The notes: generated from the letters alone by a model not told the origin. Numbered from the stretch's first letter, positions 17,551 to 27,077 are shown. The stretch: DNA of 64,000 nucleotides from CAIXSC01 sp046349855 (GCA_046349855.1 JAXMBM010000006.1:62001-126000), one strand, 5' to 3'. Program-made: numbers and translations.

Positions 17551-18312
17551 ATGAGCAGCGTCGCAGGGGGTGGGCAAGCGGAGTCGGAGCGGGGAGAAGC
17601 AGCCGCCAGGTGGCAGCCGTTGAGTCCCCGGCAGAGGCGGGTGGCCGGGGTGCTGATCGAGAAGGCTAAGACGGTTCCCGACAGCTATCCGATGACCATC
17701 AATGGCCTGATTTCGGGTTGCAACCAGAAAAGCAATCGCGATCCGCACATGGATCTCACGGAGGAAGACATCGAACAGGTGTTGGAAGAACTGCGTGGCA
17801 TGGGGGCGGTGGTCGAGGTTCAGGGGAGTGGCCGAGTTCCCAAGTTCAAGCACAACCTGTACGAGTGGTTTGGCCTGGACAAAGTCGAGATTGCCGTGTT
17901 GGCCGAACTGCTGCTCCGCGGCCCGCAGACACTGGGTGAACTCCGCACGCGGGCCTCGCGGATGGAACCGATTCCGGATCAGGGAACGTTGCAGAATCTG
18001 CTGCGGAATCTGCAAGCTCGCCAGCTGCTCCTCGAACTGACTCCACCCGGTCGCGGGCAGGTGGTGACTCACAATGTCTACAAGGAACGCGAACTACCCG
18101 AACTCAAGGCGCGCTATGCCGGGTATCGGGCGCCGAGCGGCGATGCGGACGACGACGGCAGCCCGCCGGCCGCGACCCCAAGTGTCGCGGTGCGCTCCGC
18201 ACCACCGGCCGGCGTGACGCTCGATATGTTTGCCGAACTGCGGGTGGAGGTCGCTGAACTGCGGGCCGAGGTCGCGCGGCTCCGCACCGAATTGCAAAAG
18301 GTCCTGCAGTAG
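17551..18312 (+). CDS. YceH / UPF0502 (DUF480) family protein
   Basis: 253-residue member of the DUF480 family, which has two tandem winged-helix domains. The core covers about residues 22-190 and contains the conserved PLSPRQRRVAGVLIEKAKT, GCNQKSNRDP and RGPQTLGELR segments. A low-complexity linker (about 190-225) leads to a short C-terminal coiled coil (about 228-253) of MFAELRVEVAELRAEV type, which is usual in the family. Function is unknown; the fold suggests DNA binding or a regulatory role. ATG at 17551 has GAAGGGA upstream. A TAGAAT -10-like hexamer lies at 17497-17502 without a clear -35. Confidence 0.9.
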   Translation: MSSVAGGGQAESERGEAAARWQPLSPRQRRVAGVLIEKAKTVPDSYPMTINGLISGCNQKSNRDPHMDLTEEDIEQVLEELRGMGAVVEVQGSGRVPKFKHNLYEWFGLDKVEIAVLAELLLRGPQTLGELRTRASRMEPIPDQGTLQNLLRNLQARQLLLELTPPGRGQVVTHNVYKERELPELKARYAGYRAPSGDADDDGSPPAATPSVAVRSAPPAGVTLDMFAELRVEVAELRAEVARLRTELQKVLQ

Positions 18313-18345
18313 GTCGAGCCGGCGGCGGTTGGCCGGACGCCAGCG

Positions 18346-19767
18346 TCAGGGTTGTGCCGGCTGGGCCTCGCCGACGATCCGCACATTGGTGGACAAGAAG
18401 TACGGTGCACCCTGATCGGTCTGGAACACCAGTTCGCCGAACAGGGCCGCACAGCCGGTGGCGGGCAACGGCAGACGGCAGACGTACTCATCCCCTTCTC
18501 TGTCCGCGGCGGCCGAAGTCCAGGTCGACTGGCGAAAGTCGCGTGTCGCCGATGAGGTGGTCCAGGCCGATACTCGCTCAGGGCGCACCTTGCTCTTGAC
18601 GCGCAGACTGAGGTGGTCCTGTTCGTGCTTGAACTCCCAGTCGATCTTGGGGAGCGGTTCACCGGTCACGCATTGCCGATGCAGGGCGGTGAGTCCGCCG
18701 ACGATGCGCGCCGTGTCCTTCAGGCCGTGCCCGTTATTGGGGATGTAGAGCAGATGCTTCTGGCCAGGGAGCGCATCCCAGTAGAGGTTGCACGCATCGA
18801 GCGGCCAGTAGGGATCGTTGGTCCCCAGCATGATCAGCTTGGGCTGGGTGAGTTGAGCGCGATAGGAATACGGATCGACGATCTGGAGGAGGCTGCGCCC
18901 TTCCGGCGTGTCAAAGATCTGGTCCAGCCCGCGACGGGTGTAGTCGGCAATCATGGCGGATGGCTGGCCCCAGGTGTCCCGCTGATGCTTCATCTGCGGA
19001 CCCATATTCAGCACGTCGATGACCATCGGCGCGATGGCGGCGGCACGGCGGTCGGCGGCGCCGGTGAGCCACGTGGTCCAGCCGCGCTTCGAGCCACCGC
19101 TGATCGTGAACGACTCGATCCCCAGCGACCACTCCTGCCGGGCGAAGTCCTGCACCGCATCCATGCCGCGGACGGCACTCTTGACCATGGGAAGCAGCAG
19201 CGGCCACTCCGGATCGCGGGACTTGAGGAACTCATCGAACGTGTAGGCGATGATGGCGTCCTCCATTTTCCCATCGAAAATCGGCTGTTGGGGAACGTGG
19301 AGCAGGATCGCGACCGGCGTCCGCATCTGTTCGGCGGCCACGGCCAGCAGTTGGGCTTCGCGTGGCAGGCTGGAATCCTCGCCGGGCTGATCGAGCTCCG
19401 GCTTCCAGCGGCCACCGCCGATGAACAGCAACGCCTGTTTCACATCCGGGGGGGCCGAAGCGGGGCGGAGCACGTACAGCTGGTGCTTCCAGGGAATCCC
19501 GCGCCATGTCTGCGAAGTCACGCGTAACTCGGCGAAGGTTGTCGTGAGCACCGTGCCGACCCGTCGCTTTTCCCAGCGATAGCTTTCGTCGGGACGAGCG
19601 ACATACGTCTGCAGGGCTTTCTCGAAAGCGGCTGGCTCAGCCGCCCCCACGCTGGTCCCCATCCCGCCGCGGTACCCCAGCCAGGGACAACCAAGCAATG
19701 CGAACCATACCAGCCAGCCGGACAGCGAAATGCGGACGAGGAACCGAGACGAACGGCGAGGAGTCAC
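18346..19767 (-). CDS. PhoPQ-activated pathogenicity-related (PqaA-like) family hydrolase
   Basis: 473-residue secreted protein of the PhoPQ-activated pathogenicity-related family, an alpha/beta hydrolase fold first named in Salmonella (PqaA). The nucleophile region is TISGGSKRGWTTW, with LGTNDPYWPLDA supplying the acid and PNNGHGL the histidine. An N-terminal hydrophobic segment (about residues 10-28) acts as signal peptide or anchor. GTG at 19767 is chosen because GGAGG lies 7 bases upstream; the in-frame ATG at 19848 has no SD. The gene ends 33 bp from the convergent YceH stop. In planctomycetes the family is expanded and has no link to virulence; substrate unknown. Confidence 0.88.
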   Translation of the reverse strand: MTPRRSSRFLVRISLSGWLVWFALLGCPWLGYRGGMGTSVGAAEPAAFEKALQTYVARPDESYRWEKRRVGTVLTTTFAELRVTSQTWRGIPWKHQLYVLRPASAPPDVKQALLFIGGGRWKPELDQPGEDSSLPREAQLLAVAAEQMRTPVAILLHVPQQPIFDGKMEDAIIAYTFDEFLKSRDPEWPLLLPMVKSAVRGMDAVQDFARQEWSLGIESFTISGGSKRGWTTWLTGAADRRAAAIAPMVIDVLNMGPQMKHQRDTWGQPSAMIADYTRRGLDQIFDTPEGRSLLQIVDPYSYRAQLTQPKLIMLGTNDPYWPLDACNLYWDALPGQKHLLYIPNNGHGLKDTARIVGGLTALHRQCVTGEPLPKIDWEFKHEQDHLSLRVKSKVRPERVSAWTTSSATRDFRQSTWTSAAADREGDEYVCRLPLPATGCAALFGELVFQTDQGAPYFLSTNVRIVGEAQPAQP

Positions 19768-20131
19768 GGACGGGCCTCCGAAGGAATCATCGTGGCAACC
19801 CCGCAGCAACGCGGGCTGGCCCCATGATAGGCGGTCCACAGGCGACATTCGAGAGGCGACAGGTGTTGCTCAGACCCTGAGCACGGGCGGCTGTTCGTGC
19901 TGGCGAAAGCAGCGGTCCGACCGTAGCGAAACCGGGGGACGCGTGGGCCGAGCAGAATCCGCAACCCGTTACTCGGCTTTCACAAACGTGCGGTCATGCG
20001 GCTCGGCGCGACGGCCCGGGCACGCCGATTGCATACACCGCCTGTGTCGCGCCCGCCGGCAACCTCCCTCCGAGCTGGTTGATTCGTGAAATGGAGTTCA
20101 CTTTCGTTGTTTGGTCTCAGGAGTATCTGCC

Positions 20132-20536
20132 ATGTTGTCGGCGCGTTTAACGGCCAGGCGAACCTCGATCCTGTACCTGCGCAGCATCCGCGCGGGAGTG
20201 CAGCGGATGTGGCGACGGCAGTGCGTCGCCTGGGGAGATGTCTGCTACGTGAGCATGTGCTGCGCGATCGCGGTCATTTCGTTCTACGACGCCCTGCTGG
20301 TCTTTCACCACCGCGCGGTCATCTTGGATTTCGAACGCAATCCCGTGGGACGCCTGCTGATTGAAATGCAGCACGGCGATGTCACGGCGTTCCTGATCGC
20401 CAAAGCGGCCGGCACGCTCGTCGTGGTCAGCGTGCTGGCGCTCCTGCGGCGGTACGGTCAGCGGTACGCCTATCCGGTGACCGGCAGCATCACGGTCTTC
20501 CAGTTCGGACTGCTGGGATACCTCAACGTGATGTGA
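20132..20536 (+). CDS. Small membrane protein, DUF5658-like
   Basis: 134-residue protein with three predicted membrane segments (about residues 38-56, 88-106 and 114-132). The pattern of an Asp in the first helix (ISFYDALL), then FERNPVGRLLIEM, then a helix beginning FLIAKAAGT resembles the DUF5658 family, whose role is unknown; this assignment is by eye. ATG at 20132 has AGGAG 8 bases upstream, which decides it over upstream non-ATG starts. It converges with the 886-residue orphan across 36 bp. The upstream spacer 19768-20131 (364 bp) shows no gene or clear promoter. Confidence 0.72.
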   Translation: MLSARLTARRTSILYLRSIRAGVQRMWRRQCVAWGDVCYVSMCCAIAVISFYDALLVFHHRAVILDFERNPVGRLLIEMQHGDVTAFLIAKAAGTLVVVSVLALLRRYGQRYAYPVTGSITVFQFGLLGYLNVM

Positions 20537-20572
20537 ATGTGCGGCCCGGGATGAGCCTCGCGGAGGCCGCGA

Positions 20573-23233
20573 TCAGCGCAGCGGACGCGATTGCCGGTAC
20601 GGAATGCGCGCCGTATTGGGAAGCGGCGCCATGGCGACACCGATCCAGCCGTCGTGGATGATGAACTGATTCACCGCCAGATCGGCCAGCTGCGGCTGCC
20701 GCGCCAGCGAGTGATTGATCAGGCGGATCGGACGGCTCTTCGACAGGACCTTGGCGAAGATGGCCCGCAGGGCCACCTGATTTCCCAGTCCGCGGCGTTC
20801 CCCACCCAGCTCAATGATGCCATCCCGGACCAGATTGGCCTCACGCTGGTCCGGCATCGGCACGTACGTGGCGCGGACCTCGAAATTCCGCCACCGATTC
20901 TGTCGGCCCTGAGCAAGTTCGGCGATGCGGAGCGTGAGGGTGACCTGGCCGTTGTCGCAGCGCACGCGGATCGCTTCCTGCGGTGCCAGCGTGACCGTGA
21001 CCCCCTCCGGCAGATCGTCCGGGATCGTGGGGGCGGGGCGAGCGAATTTGGCCGCCAGCTCGCGGTACAGATCTTCGATGGCGATCTTGCGTCCCCCCAG
21101 TCCCAACTGATCGAACGTATTGTTGATCGCCGATTCATGCAGCTGGACGCTCAACCAGCTGTTGGAGGGTGCCTGGGGACGAGGAGTGTGAGCCGCCAGC
21201 TGCCGCTGGCTGGCCAGCCGATAGCGGACGATCAGGCGTTCTTCCGTGGTCTCGAAGTCGATCGGTGTGGGATCGAGTCCGAGCTGACGCAGCGGACTCA
21301 GCCACTTCTTCTGGAACTCCCCTTCCGCGTCCGAGAGCCGCTTCTGCACTTCTTCATCCAGCCGCTGGCTGGCGACCGTGGCCACGCGCTGTTCGACCTC
21401 GGTTGTGGCGGCCCGCGATTCCTCCTGGTATTTGCGGCTGGCGATCGAGCGGGCCAGCAGACTCAGGAGGGGGATGTCGTCGTAGTCGGTCGCAAATCCG
21501 CGCAGGTCGGACGAAGATCGAGCCCGGGCCTCGGCCCGTTCGGTTCGCACGCCACGCTTGTCGACGGTGACATGTTTCCGGGCCTGATAGTTCGACCAGG
21601 CATCCTGGAAGAAGGTGGCGGGGCCCTTGTGACTCTCCGTCTGCGCCGCCACGTTTCCCTTCGCTTCCAGTCCCAGTCGCCACTGCCAGCGGTCCGGCAC
21701 CAGGAACACGCGGACGCGCGACGACGTCTGACTCTGGCCGCGCACCCGCGCGTTGCGAATCATGTCGTCCACGTCCTCGACCGTGGCATGTTCGTCCGGC
21801 AAGACTCGATTGATGAGCGACTCGGAGATCGCCACACGCACGTTGGCGTTGCGATAGTGATCGTTGAGCGGTTGGGAGAGTTCCACTTCCCGTTCGTCAG
21901 TGGACCACTTCAGCACCTGGAAGCCGCGCGCCAGCGTCGTCGCTTCCTGAACCCCGAAGCGTTCCTCATATCGCTCCAGGATCAGGAGCAACTCGGCCGG
22001 GTCGACCGGCTCCTGGGCATAGCCGCGGAGCGCCGTTGCCAGCTGTTGAAAGGCTGGCGCGTTGAGGAAGCTGGCCTGGGACTCGTTCAGGGACGACGTG
22101 TCGAGGCGGGCGAGGATCTGGCGGGCCAGATCTCGCTGCTCACGCTGCGGTGGCGTCATCTGCGTCAGCCAGCGGGACAGTGCGTCCAGGCAGAGGTATT
22201 GCCGCCAGGCGGCGGCATGCTGCACCCGCGCCAGATGCAGCTCCACCGCCTGCGTTGCGGCGGACACGTGCTGGGTATCGACCAACGACCAGCTCATTTC
22301 CGCTCGTGGCCGCGCCGACAGTTCGTGCAGCGAGTTCCAGACTGCCAGGCGGCGCGACAGGGCATACGCACAGCGCATCAACTGACTGCGGTCGGCTTGT
22401 TCGGAGAGACGTTCGACTTGACTGTCGACCTGGGCCAGATGACCGCGCAGCGCCGCCAGGATGGAAGCCACCTGCGGGTCCTCGAGCCCGGACACGGTCT
22501 CCCAGCGTGCGAGTTCTTGCAGGACGGCGGCGGACCACTGCGGGGCGATGCCCGCCGATACCAGCCGCTGCAGACTCGCGATCAACGCGCGCGGCGCCGG
22601 CCATGCGGCCGAGACCACTGGCGCGGCCGAGACCACCGGCGCGGCCGCGGTGGGCGCCGCTGCGGTCTCCGCCGTGTGGGACGATTGCGGTTCCTCGTCT
22701 GGCAAGGTCGTCGTCCAACCCTCTCGCGACGGGACGGTTTCTGCTGGTTCCGGGACGCTGGTCACAGGATCGGAGGAAGAGAGCGAACTGGCGGGAGTTT
22801 GCGGCTGCGGCGCGACACGCACCGACGGCTGGTTTGGCTCGGTGAACGGCAGAGACTCGCGGGCCGTCCCCGACGGCTCTTCCCCGGCCCGCGCGGCAGG
22901 CCGCGCCGCCACGGACACCTGCGGAGTCTCGGTGGAAACAAACTCAAAGCTCTCGGCGGGAACTTGCTCGGTCGCGACCTCTTGCGGCGCCACTCGCGCC
23001 GTGGTGGCGGGGGATGCTCTCTCCGGCCAGCGAGAGGTTGCCGCGCCGGACCAGGTGCCTGGATCGGTGACCGCCACGGCGACCTCGGGTGCGACCTCCT
23101 CGCTGGGGGGGGCATCGACACTGTCCGCAAAGCGATTCCGCCAGCTTGACGGTGCCAGCAGGCTCAACACCGCGATGGCGAGCACGACAAGCACAAACGG
23201 CCAGGCTGGCAGCCGAGAAGCCAGACGACTCAT
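20573..23233 (-). CDS. Large membrane-anchored protein of unknown function
   Basis: 886 residues, no family recognised. A single N-terminal membrane segment (about 11-28) is followed by a low-complexity Pro/Ser/Thr/Ala-rich linker to about residue 230, which includes a VVSAAP repeat, then a long helical region (about 230-440). The C-terminal half contains two similar beta-type starts, VRVAISESLINRVL (about 470) and VQLHESAINNTF (about 695), each leading into a longer module, with a coiled coil between. This suggests a duplicated domain. ATG at 23233 has GGGAAGG 5 bases upstream. It is probably a periplasmic or cell-surface protein anchored in the inner membrane. It is transcribed alone, converging with the small membrane protein. 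Confidence 0.75.
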   Translation of the reverse strand: MSRLASRLPAWPFVLVVLAIAVLSLLAPSSWRNRFADSVDAPPSEEVAPEVAVAVTDPGTWSGAATSRWPERASPATTARVAPQEVATEQVPAESFEFVSTETPQVSVAARPAARAGEEPSGTARESLPFTEPNQPSVRVAPQPQTPASSLSSSDPVTSVPEPAETVPSREGWTTTLPDEEPQSSHTAETAAAPTAAAPVVSAAPVVSAAWPAPRALIASLQRLVSAGIAPQWSAAVLQELARWETVSGLEDPQVASILAALRGHLAQVDSQVERLSEQADRSQLMRCAYALSRRLAVWNSLHELSARPRAEMSWSLVDTQHVSAATQAVELHLARVQHAAAWRQYLCLDALSRWLTQMTPPQREQRDLARQILARLDTSSLNESQASFLNAPAFQQLATALRGYAQEPVDPAELLLILERYEERFGVQEATTLARGFQVLKWSTDEREVELSQPLNDHYRNANVRVAISESLINRVLPDEHATVEDVDDMIRNARVRGQSQTSSRVRVFLVPDRWQWRLGLEAKGNVAAQTESHKGPATFFQDAWSNYQARKHVTVDKRGVRTERAEARARSSSDLRGFATDYDDIPLLSLLARSIASRKYQEESRAATTEVEQRVATVASQRLDEEVQKRLSDAEGEFQKKWLSPLRQLGLDPTPIDFETTEERLIVRYRLASQRQLAAHTPRPQAPSNSWLSVQLHESAINNTFDQLGLGGRKIAIEDLYRELAAKFARPAPTIPDDLPEGVTVTLAPQEAIRVRCDNGQVTLTLRIAELAQGRQNRWRNFEVRATYVPMPDQREANLVRDGIIELGGERRGLGNQVALRAIFAKVLSKSRPIRLINHSLARQPQLADLAVNQFIIHDGWIGVAMAPLPNTARIPYRQSRPLR

Positions 23234-23449
23234 GCGACCTTCCCACCTTGAATTGGACAGCTGTCCCGCGTTGCCGCGCCAGGGTGGACGGTCCACCGCC
23301 ACCCTCGGAAAACAATCGGATGAGTTGGTCCGCAGATTCGACCGATTGGGACCGGGGAGTCACAAGTTACGGTACGACCGGCAGACCAGGCAGAACGCGC
23401 AAAGCTTGACGAGTCCCTGCAGGTCGGTCCCCTCCCGGCGGGAGGGCGT

Positions 23450-23827
23450 CTAGCCCGCCGACTCGGATTCTTCAAGTACCGTATCGGCGTGTTCGTAGGC
23501 CGGGGCGCAGCAGCAGAGGAAGACCAACATCGTGTCGCCCGGATTGCAGATCTGGTGGGACTGCCCCGGGGGTATGGCGATCGCATCGCCGGGCCCTACC
23601 AGCCGCCATTCCTGGCCGACCCGCAGGCGGCCCGTGCCGCTCAGGATGTAGTAAATCTCCTCGGTGACCGGGTGGTGGTGCGGAGTGGTGGCGGCACCTG
23701 GCGGGAGTCGCGCTTCGGCCAGGCTTTGCCGGACGATGGACGAGTTTCGCGGCGCCAGCAGCTCGCGGATTTCGGAACCATCTTTGGTGATGAAGGGAGG
23801 CACCTGCGACAGATTCTGCACGTCCAT
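23450..23827 (-). CDS. Single-domain cupin protein
   Basis: 125-residue cupin. Motif 1 reads TPHHHPVTEEIYYILSGTG and motif 2 reads PGQSHQICNPG, giving metal-binding His residues and a Glu in the usual places. Small cupins act as isomerases, dioxygenases or sensors; which applies here is unknown. Start: ATG at 23827 is likely; an in-frame GTG at 23836 would add three residues, and neither has a clear SD. It lies 67 bp downstream of cdsA on the same strand and could be read through from that operon. Confidence 0.85.
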   Translation of the reverse strand: MDVQNLSQVPPFITKDGSEIRELLAPRNSSIVRQSLAEARLPPGAATTPHHHPVTEEIYYILSGTGRLRVGQEWRLVGPGDAIAIPPGQSHQICNPGDTMLVFLCCCAPAYEHADTVLEESESAG

Positions 23828-23894
23828 GGCGGTCACGCGAGGTCAACGGAAAGGAAGAAGATGACAAGGTTACGGCGGGAAGAGGCGGGTTGGC

Positions 23895-24794
23895 TCATGC
23901 AGGGCCGAGCAAACCGGCGTTCCAGCAGAGGCACGCGACCGGCGCGCCCCAGAGGAGGGAATCGAGGACATCCAGGACGCCGCCCATGCCCGGCAGGAGC
24001 TGACCTGCGTCTTTGCGCCCCATGTCGCGCTTGATCAGTGATTCGGCCAGATCCCCCAACATGCCGGTGACGGCGAGCACCAGTCCGTAGATGATCCAGC
24101 GCCAAGGGGCGACAGGTGCAGCGTCCGGAATGAACCAGGGAAGGAAGAAATGGCAGAACAGACCGGCCCCGGCGATCGATGCGACGATGCCGCCCAGACT
24201 CCCTTCCACGGTCTTTTTGGGACTTAGCAGAGGCGCCAGCGGATGCCGTCCCAGAGCCCGTCCCGCGAAATAGGCCCCGGCATCCGATAGCTTGACCACC
24301 AGGATCATGGAGATCAGCGCGGCGAGCCCCCAGGCGTTGGAGTGAAACAGTCGCAGTGCAATCAGGAAGCTGCCCATCAAACCCAGGTAGACCTGAATCA
24401 ACGTGCCGGCGGCAATCCGCAGGGTGACGCCGCCCGGCTCGCGATAACGGGCCATCTCCCCCAGAAACAAGCCGAACAGTCCGGCGGCCAGCGCCCAGAG
24501 TGTCGGCTGAGTTCCCCGGAGCCACACCGGCACGGTCTCCGGACCCAGCAACGATACGGCGGCCGCCAGTGCGATCAGCAGGGTCCCGGCGGCGGTCTCG
24601 AACGCATGCGGTGCCAACTGACGGGCTGACAAGAGATCCAGCAGTTCCCGTGTGCCCAGCAGGATGCCGACCAGCGCAAGCGGCAGCAGCAACAGGCCGG
24701 GAGGAGCTCCGAGGAAGGAGCGGTAGTCGAGCCACAGGAGCGCGACCAGGCCGGAGATCAGACCGGCGGCGGAGACGAGTCGCCAGCGGAGCAC
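23895..24794 (-). CDS. cdsA: Phosphatidate cytidylyltransferase (CDP-diglyceride synthase)
   Basis: 299-residue inner-membrane enzyme making CDP-diacylglycerol from CTP and phosphatidate, the entry to phospholipid head-group synthesis. About eight membrane segments are visible. The C-terminal CDS signature is present: LSPKKTVEGSLGG, then VTGMLGDLAESLIKRDMGRKD and LPGMGGVLDVLDSL. Length is slightly above the E. coli enzyme (285). The start is GTG at 24794 with GGGAG 8 bases upstream, 17 bp after the uppS stop. The uppS-cdsA order is conserved in many bacteria. Confidence 0.95.
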   Translation of the reverse strand: MLRWRLVSAAGLISGLVALLWLDYRSFLGAPPGLLLLPLALVGILLGTRELLDLLSARQLAPHAFETAAGTLLIALAAAVSLLGPETVPVWLRGTQPTLWALAAGLFGLFLGEMARYREPGGVTLRIAAGTLIQVYLGLMGSFLIALRLFHSNAWGLAALISMILVVKLSDAGAYFAGRALGRHPLAPLLSPKKTVEGSLGGIVASIAGAGLFCHFFLPWFIPDAAPVAPWRWIIYGLVLAVTGMLGDLAESLIKRDMGRKDAGQLLPGMGGVLDVLDSLLWGAPVACLCWNAGLLGPA

Positions 24795-24811
24795 AAGGAA
24801 TTCTCCCGGGA

Positions 24812-25555
24812 TCAGACGGTGGTGAGTCCGCCGAAACGGCGGTCACGCGAAGCATAGCTGCGAATGGCCGCATGCAGGTCGGCTTCGGCGAACTCGGGCC
24901 AGCAACGCTCGGTCACCCACAACTCGGCATAGCTGATCTGCCACAGCAGGAAGTTGCTGACGCGCAGTTCGCCCGCGGTCCGGATCAGCAGATCCGGGTC
25001 GGGCATGCCGGCGGTGTAGAGCTGGTCGGCGATGGTCGCTTCGGTGATCTCCTCCGGCGCGAGTTCGCCGTTGGCCACACGGCGAGCCACCTGCTGGACG
25101 GCGTCGACGAGCTCTCCCCGACCGCCATAGTTGATGGCCAGGCAGAGCCGCGTCCCCGTGCAGTGGGCCGTCATGTCGACCGTCTTGTCCATTTCACGCA
25201 GCGCATCGCTGGAAATCCCGGTGCGCCGCCCGATGATGGCGACCGACACGTTCTGTTTCAGCAGCGTCTGACGTTCCTCGACCATGTACTGCTCGAGGAG
25301 GTGCATGAGGAAATGGAGTTCCCGGGCCGGACGCTTCCAGTTCTCGCTCGACAGGCAGTACAGCGTGAGTTGCTGCAGGCCGATCCGCGCCGCCTCTTCG
25401 ACGACGCGCCGCACGCTGGCGACGCCGCGCCGATGGCCTTCGATCCGCGGCAGACCGCGGCGCCGAGCCCAGCGGCCATTGCCGTCCATGATCACGGCAA
25501 TGTGACGCGGGCGACGCTCGGGCGGCACATCGGCCAGATCGACTGCGGACGGCAT
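24812..25555 (-). CDS. uppS: Isoprenyl transferase (undecaprenyl diphosphate synthase family)
   Basis: 247-residue cis-prenyltransferase that extends farnesyl diphosphate with isopentenyl units to the lipid carrier for cell-wall and glycan synthesis. MDGNGRWARRRG near the N-terminus carries the catalytic Asp24. LSSENWKRP, INYGGRGELVDA and DLLIRTAGELRVSNFLLWQ are the other conserved blocks. Length matches the family. The ATG at 25555 is 3 bp after the purA stop, and its SD (GGAG) lies within the last codons of purA, so translation is likely coupled. Confidence 0.96.
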   Translation of the reverse strand: MPSAVDLADVPPERRPRHIAVIMDGNGRWARRRGLPRIEGHRRGVASVRRVVEEAARIGLQQLTLYCLSSENWKRPARELHFLMHLLEQYMVEERQTLLKQNVSVAIIGRRTGISSDALREMDKTVDMTAHCTGTRLCLAINYGGRGELVDAVQQVARRVANGELAPEEITEATIADQLYTAGMPDPDLLIRTAGELRVSNFLLWQISYAELWVTERCWPEFAEADLHAAIRSYASRDRRFGGLTTV

Positions 25556-25558
25556 GGA

Positions 25559-26845
25559 TTACTCCGACATGATCGTCTGAGCCCGGCCCGGCCCTACCGA
25601 GACGATGCCCACCGGGCGTCCCACCAGTTCACTGACGCGATCCAGATAGCGGCGAGCCCCGGCGGGGAAATCGGCCAGCGACCGCGCTCCCGTCACATCC
25701 TGCTGCCAGCCAGGCCAAGTTTCGTAGACCGGAACCACTCGCCGCAGATCGTCCACATGACTGGGGAAATAATCGATCCGCTGGCCCTCGAGCTCATACG
25801 CGACGCAGATGCGAATCTCGGGCAGATGGCTGAGCACATCCATCATCATCAGCGCCACGGAATCGATTCCGCTAAGCCGCGCGGTGTAGCGGACCGCCAC
25901 CGCGTCAAACCACCCGCAGCGCCGAGGACGTCCCGTGGTGGTGCCGTACTCCCGCCCGATCTCCCGGATCCGGTGGCCTGTCTCGTCGTGCAACTCCGTG
26001 GGGAAAGGGCCACCGCCGACGCGCGTTGTGTAGGCCTTGGCGACCCCGATCACCTTCTCGATCCAACGCCCTGGGACTCCCGAGCCAGCCGACACGCCCA
26101 CCCCGGAACTGTTGCTGGCCGTGACGAACGGGTAGGTACCGTGATCGACGTCGAGGAGCGAACCTTGGGCCCCTTCGAACAGCACTCGCCGACCCGCCTC
26201 GACCGCATCCAGCAGGTAACGGGTCGTGTCCCCCACGAAGCCCCGGAGACGTTCGGCATACCCGGTGAACTCGCTGTAGATCGCGGCGGCGTCCAGCGAT
26301 GCCACCGACGAGCTTCCGAGCCCCGCCAGGACCCGCCGCTTGGCTTCCACGATCCGCTCGACACGCGGGCGGAAGTCGGGTCGGTAGAGATCTCCCAGCC
26401 GCACCGCGTGCGACCGGCCGACCTTATCGCGGTAGCAGGGGCCGATGCCGCGCAGGGTCGTGCCGATGTTCTCGCCATCGGCCGTGCTCTCGTTGAGCGC
26501 CTGGTCTTCGGCAACGTGCCAGGGAAAGACCACGTGGGCTCGGTCGCTGAGCAACAGCTGACCTTCGACGCCAATGCCGCGGTCGAGCAGCGACTGGATT
26601 TCCTTGAGCAGTGTCGCCGGATTGATGACCACCCCCGGCCCGACGACGTTCATCACGCCCGGATTGAGGATGCCGCTGGGGACGTGGTGCAGCTTGTAGG
26701 TCTGGTCGCCGATGACGACCGTATGACCCGCATTGGCGCCCCCCTGATAGCGAACCACGACGTCAAAACGGGCGGTCAGCAGGTCGACGATCTTCCCCTT
26801 GGCTTCGTCGCCCCATTGAAGACCAATAACACAGGTTCCCGGCAC
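25559..26845 (-). CDS. purA: Adenylosuccinate synthetase
   Basis: 428-residue enzyme for the first step from IMP to AMP (GTP-dependent joining of aspartate). The N-terminal P-loop-like motif QWGDEAKGK (about 10-18) includes the catalytic Asp. GGANAGHTV gives the catalytic His, and GPCYRDKVGRSHAVR is also conserved. Length matches the family (about 430). The start is GTG at 26845 with AGGAGG 6 bases upstream. It heads the purA-uppS-cdsA operon and has a strong-looking promoter at 26890-26919. No purine riboswitch or PurR-type site was seen. Confidence 0.97.
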   Translation of the reverse strand: MPGTCVIGLQWGDEAKGKIVDLLTARFDVVVRYQGGANAGHTVVIGDQTYKLHHVPSGILNPGVMNVVGPGVVINPATLLKEIQSLLDRGIGVEGQLLLSDRAHVVFPWHVAEDQALNESTADGENIGTTLRGIGPCYRDKVGRSHAVRLGDLYRPDFRPRVERIVEAKRRVLAGLGSSSVASLDAAAIYSEFTGYAERLRGFVGDTTRYLLDAVEAGRRVLFEGAQGSLLDVDHGTYPFVTASNSSGVGVSAGSGVPGRWIEKVIGVAKAYTTRVGGGPFPTELHDETGHRIREIGREYGTTTGRPRRCGWFDAVAVRYTARLSGIDSVALMMMDVLSHLPEIRICVAYELEGQRIDYFPSHVDDLRRVVPVYETWPGWQQDVTGARSLADFPAGARRYLDRVSELVGRPVGIVSVGPGRAQTIMSE

Positions 26846-26889
26846 CGGCAGCCTCCTGAATCAGCAAAAAAAGTGGCGGCAAGAGGGGC

Positions 26890-26919
26890 AGTCTAAGGAC
26901 CGCCCCGCTCCGCGGTCAA
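26890..26919 (-). promoter_or_regulatory. Putative promoter of the purA-uppS-cdsA operon
   Basis: Minus strand: -35 TTGACC (26914-26919), 18-bp spacer, -10 TAGACT (26890-26895). The transcript start would be near 26884, leaving a leader of about 39 nt containing the AGGAGG of purA. It is among the best -35/-10 matches in the window. Confidence 0.6.
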
Positions 26920-27077
26920 GGATTGGCTCCCCGATCGAGCTGTCCTGCTGGACGTTCGGTGAGCAGCGAAACGACCCCCGACAGGCTCTTGAGGGGAGGC
27001 CGAACCAGCTTCCTGGCGCTCGGGGGGCACCCGACTCGGCCGCCATAAAGGAACCTCGGCCCACCTTGGGCCAGGGC

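Noticed and set aside
20591..23149. 852-codon plus-strand open frame
   Set aside because: It is antisense to the 886-residue gene, has no SD or family match, and is Arg/Gly/Gln-rich in the way of GC-rich shadow frames.
24500..26896. 798-codon plus-strand open frame
   Set aside because: It lies antisense across purA, uppS and cdsA, all of which have clear motifs on the minus strand.
26846..27077. Purine riboswitch ahead of purA
   Set aside because: No conserved three-way junction could be traced; the leader from the proposed promoter is only about 39 nt.
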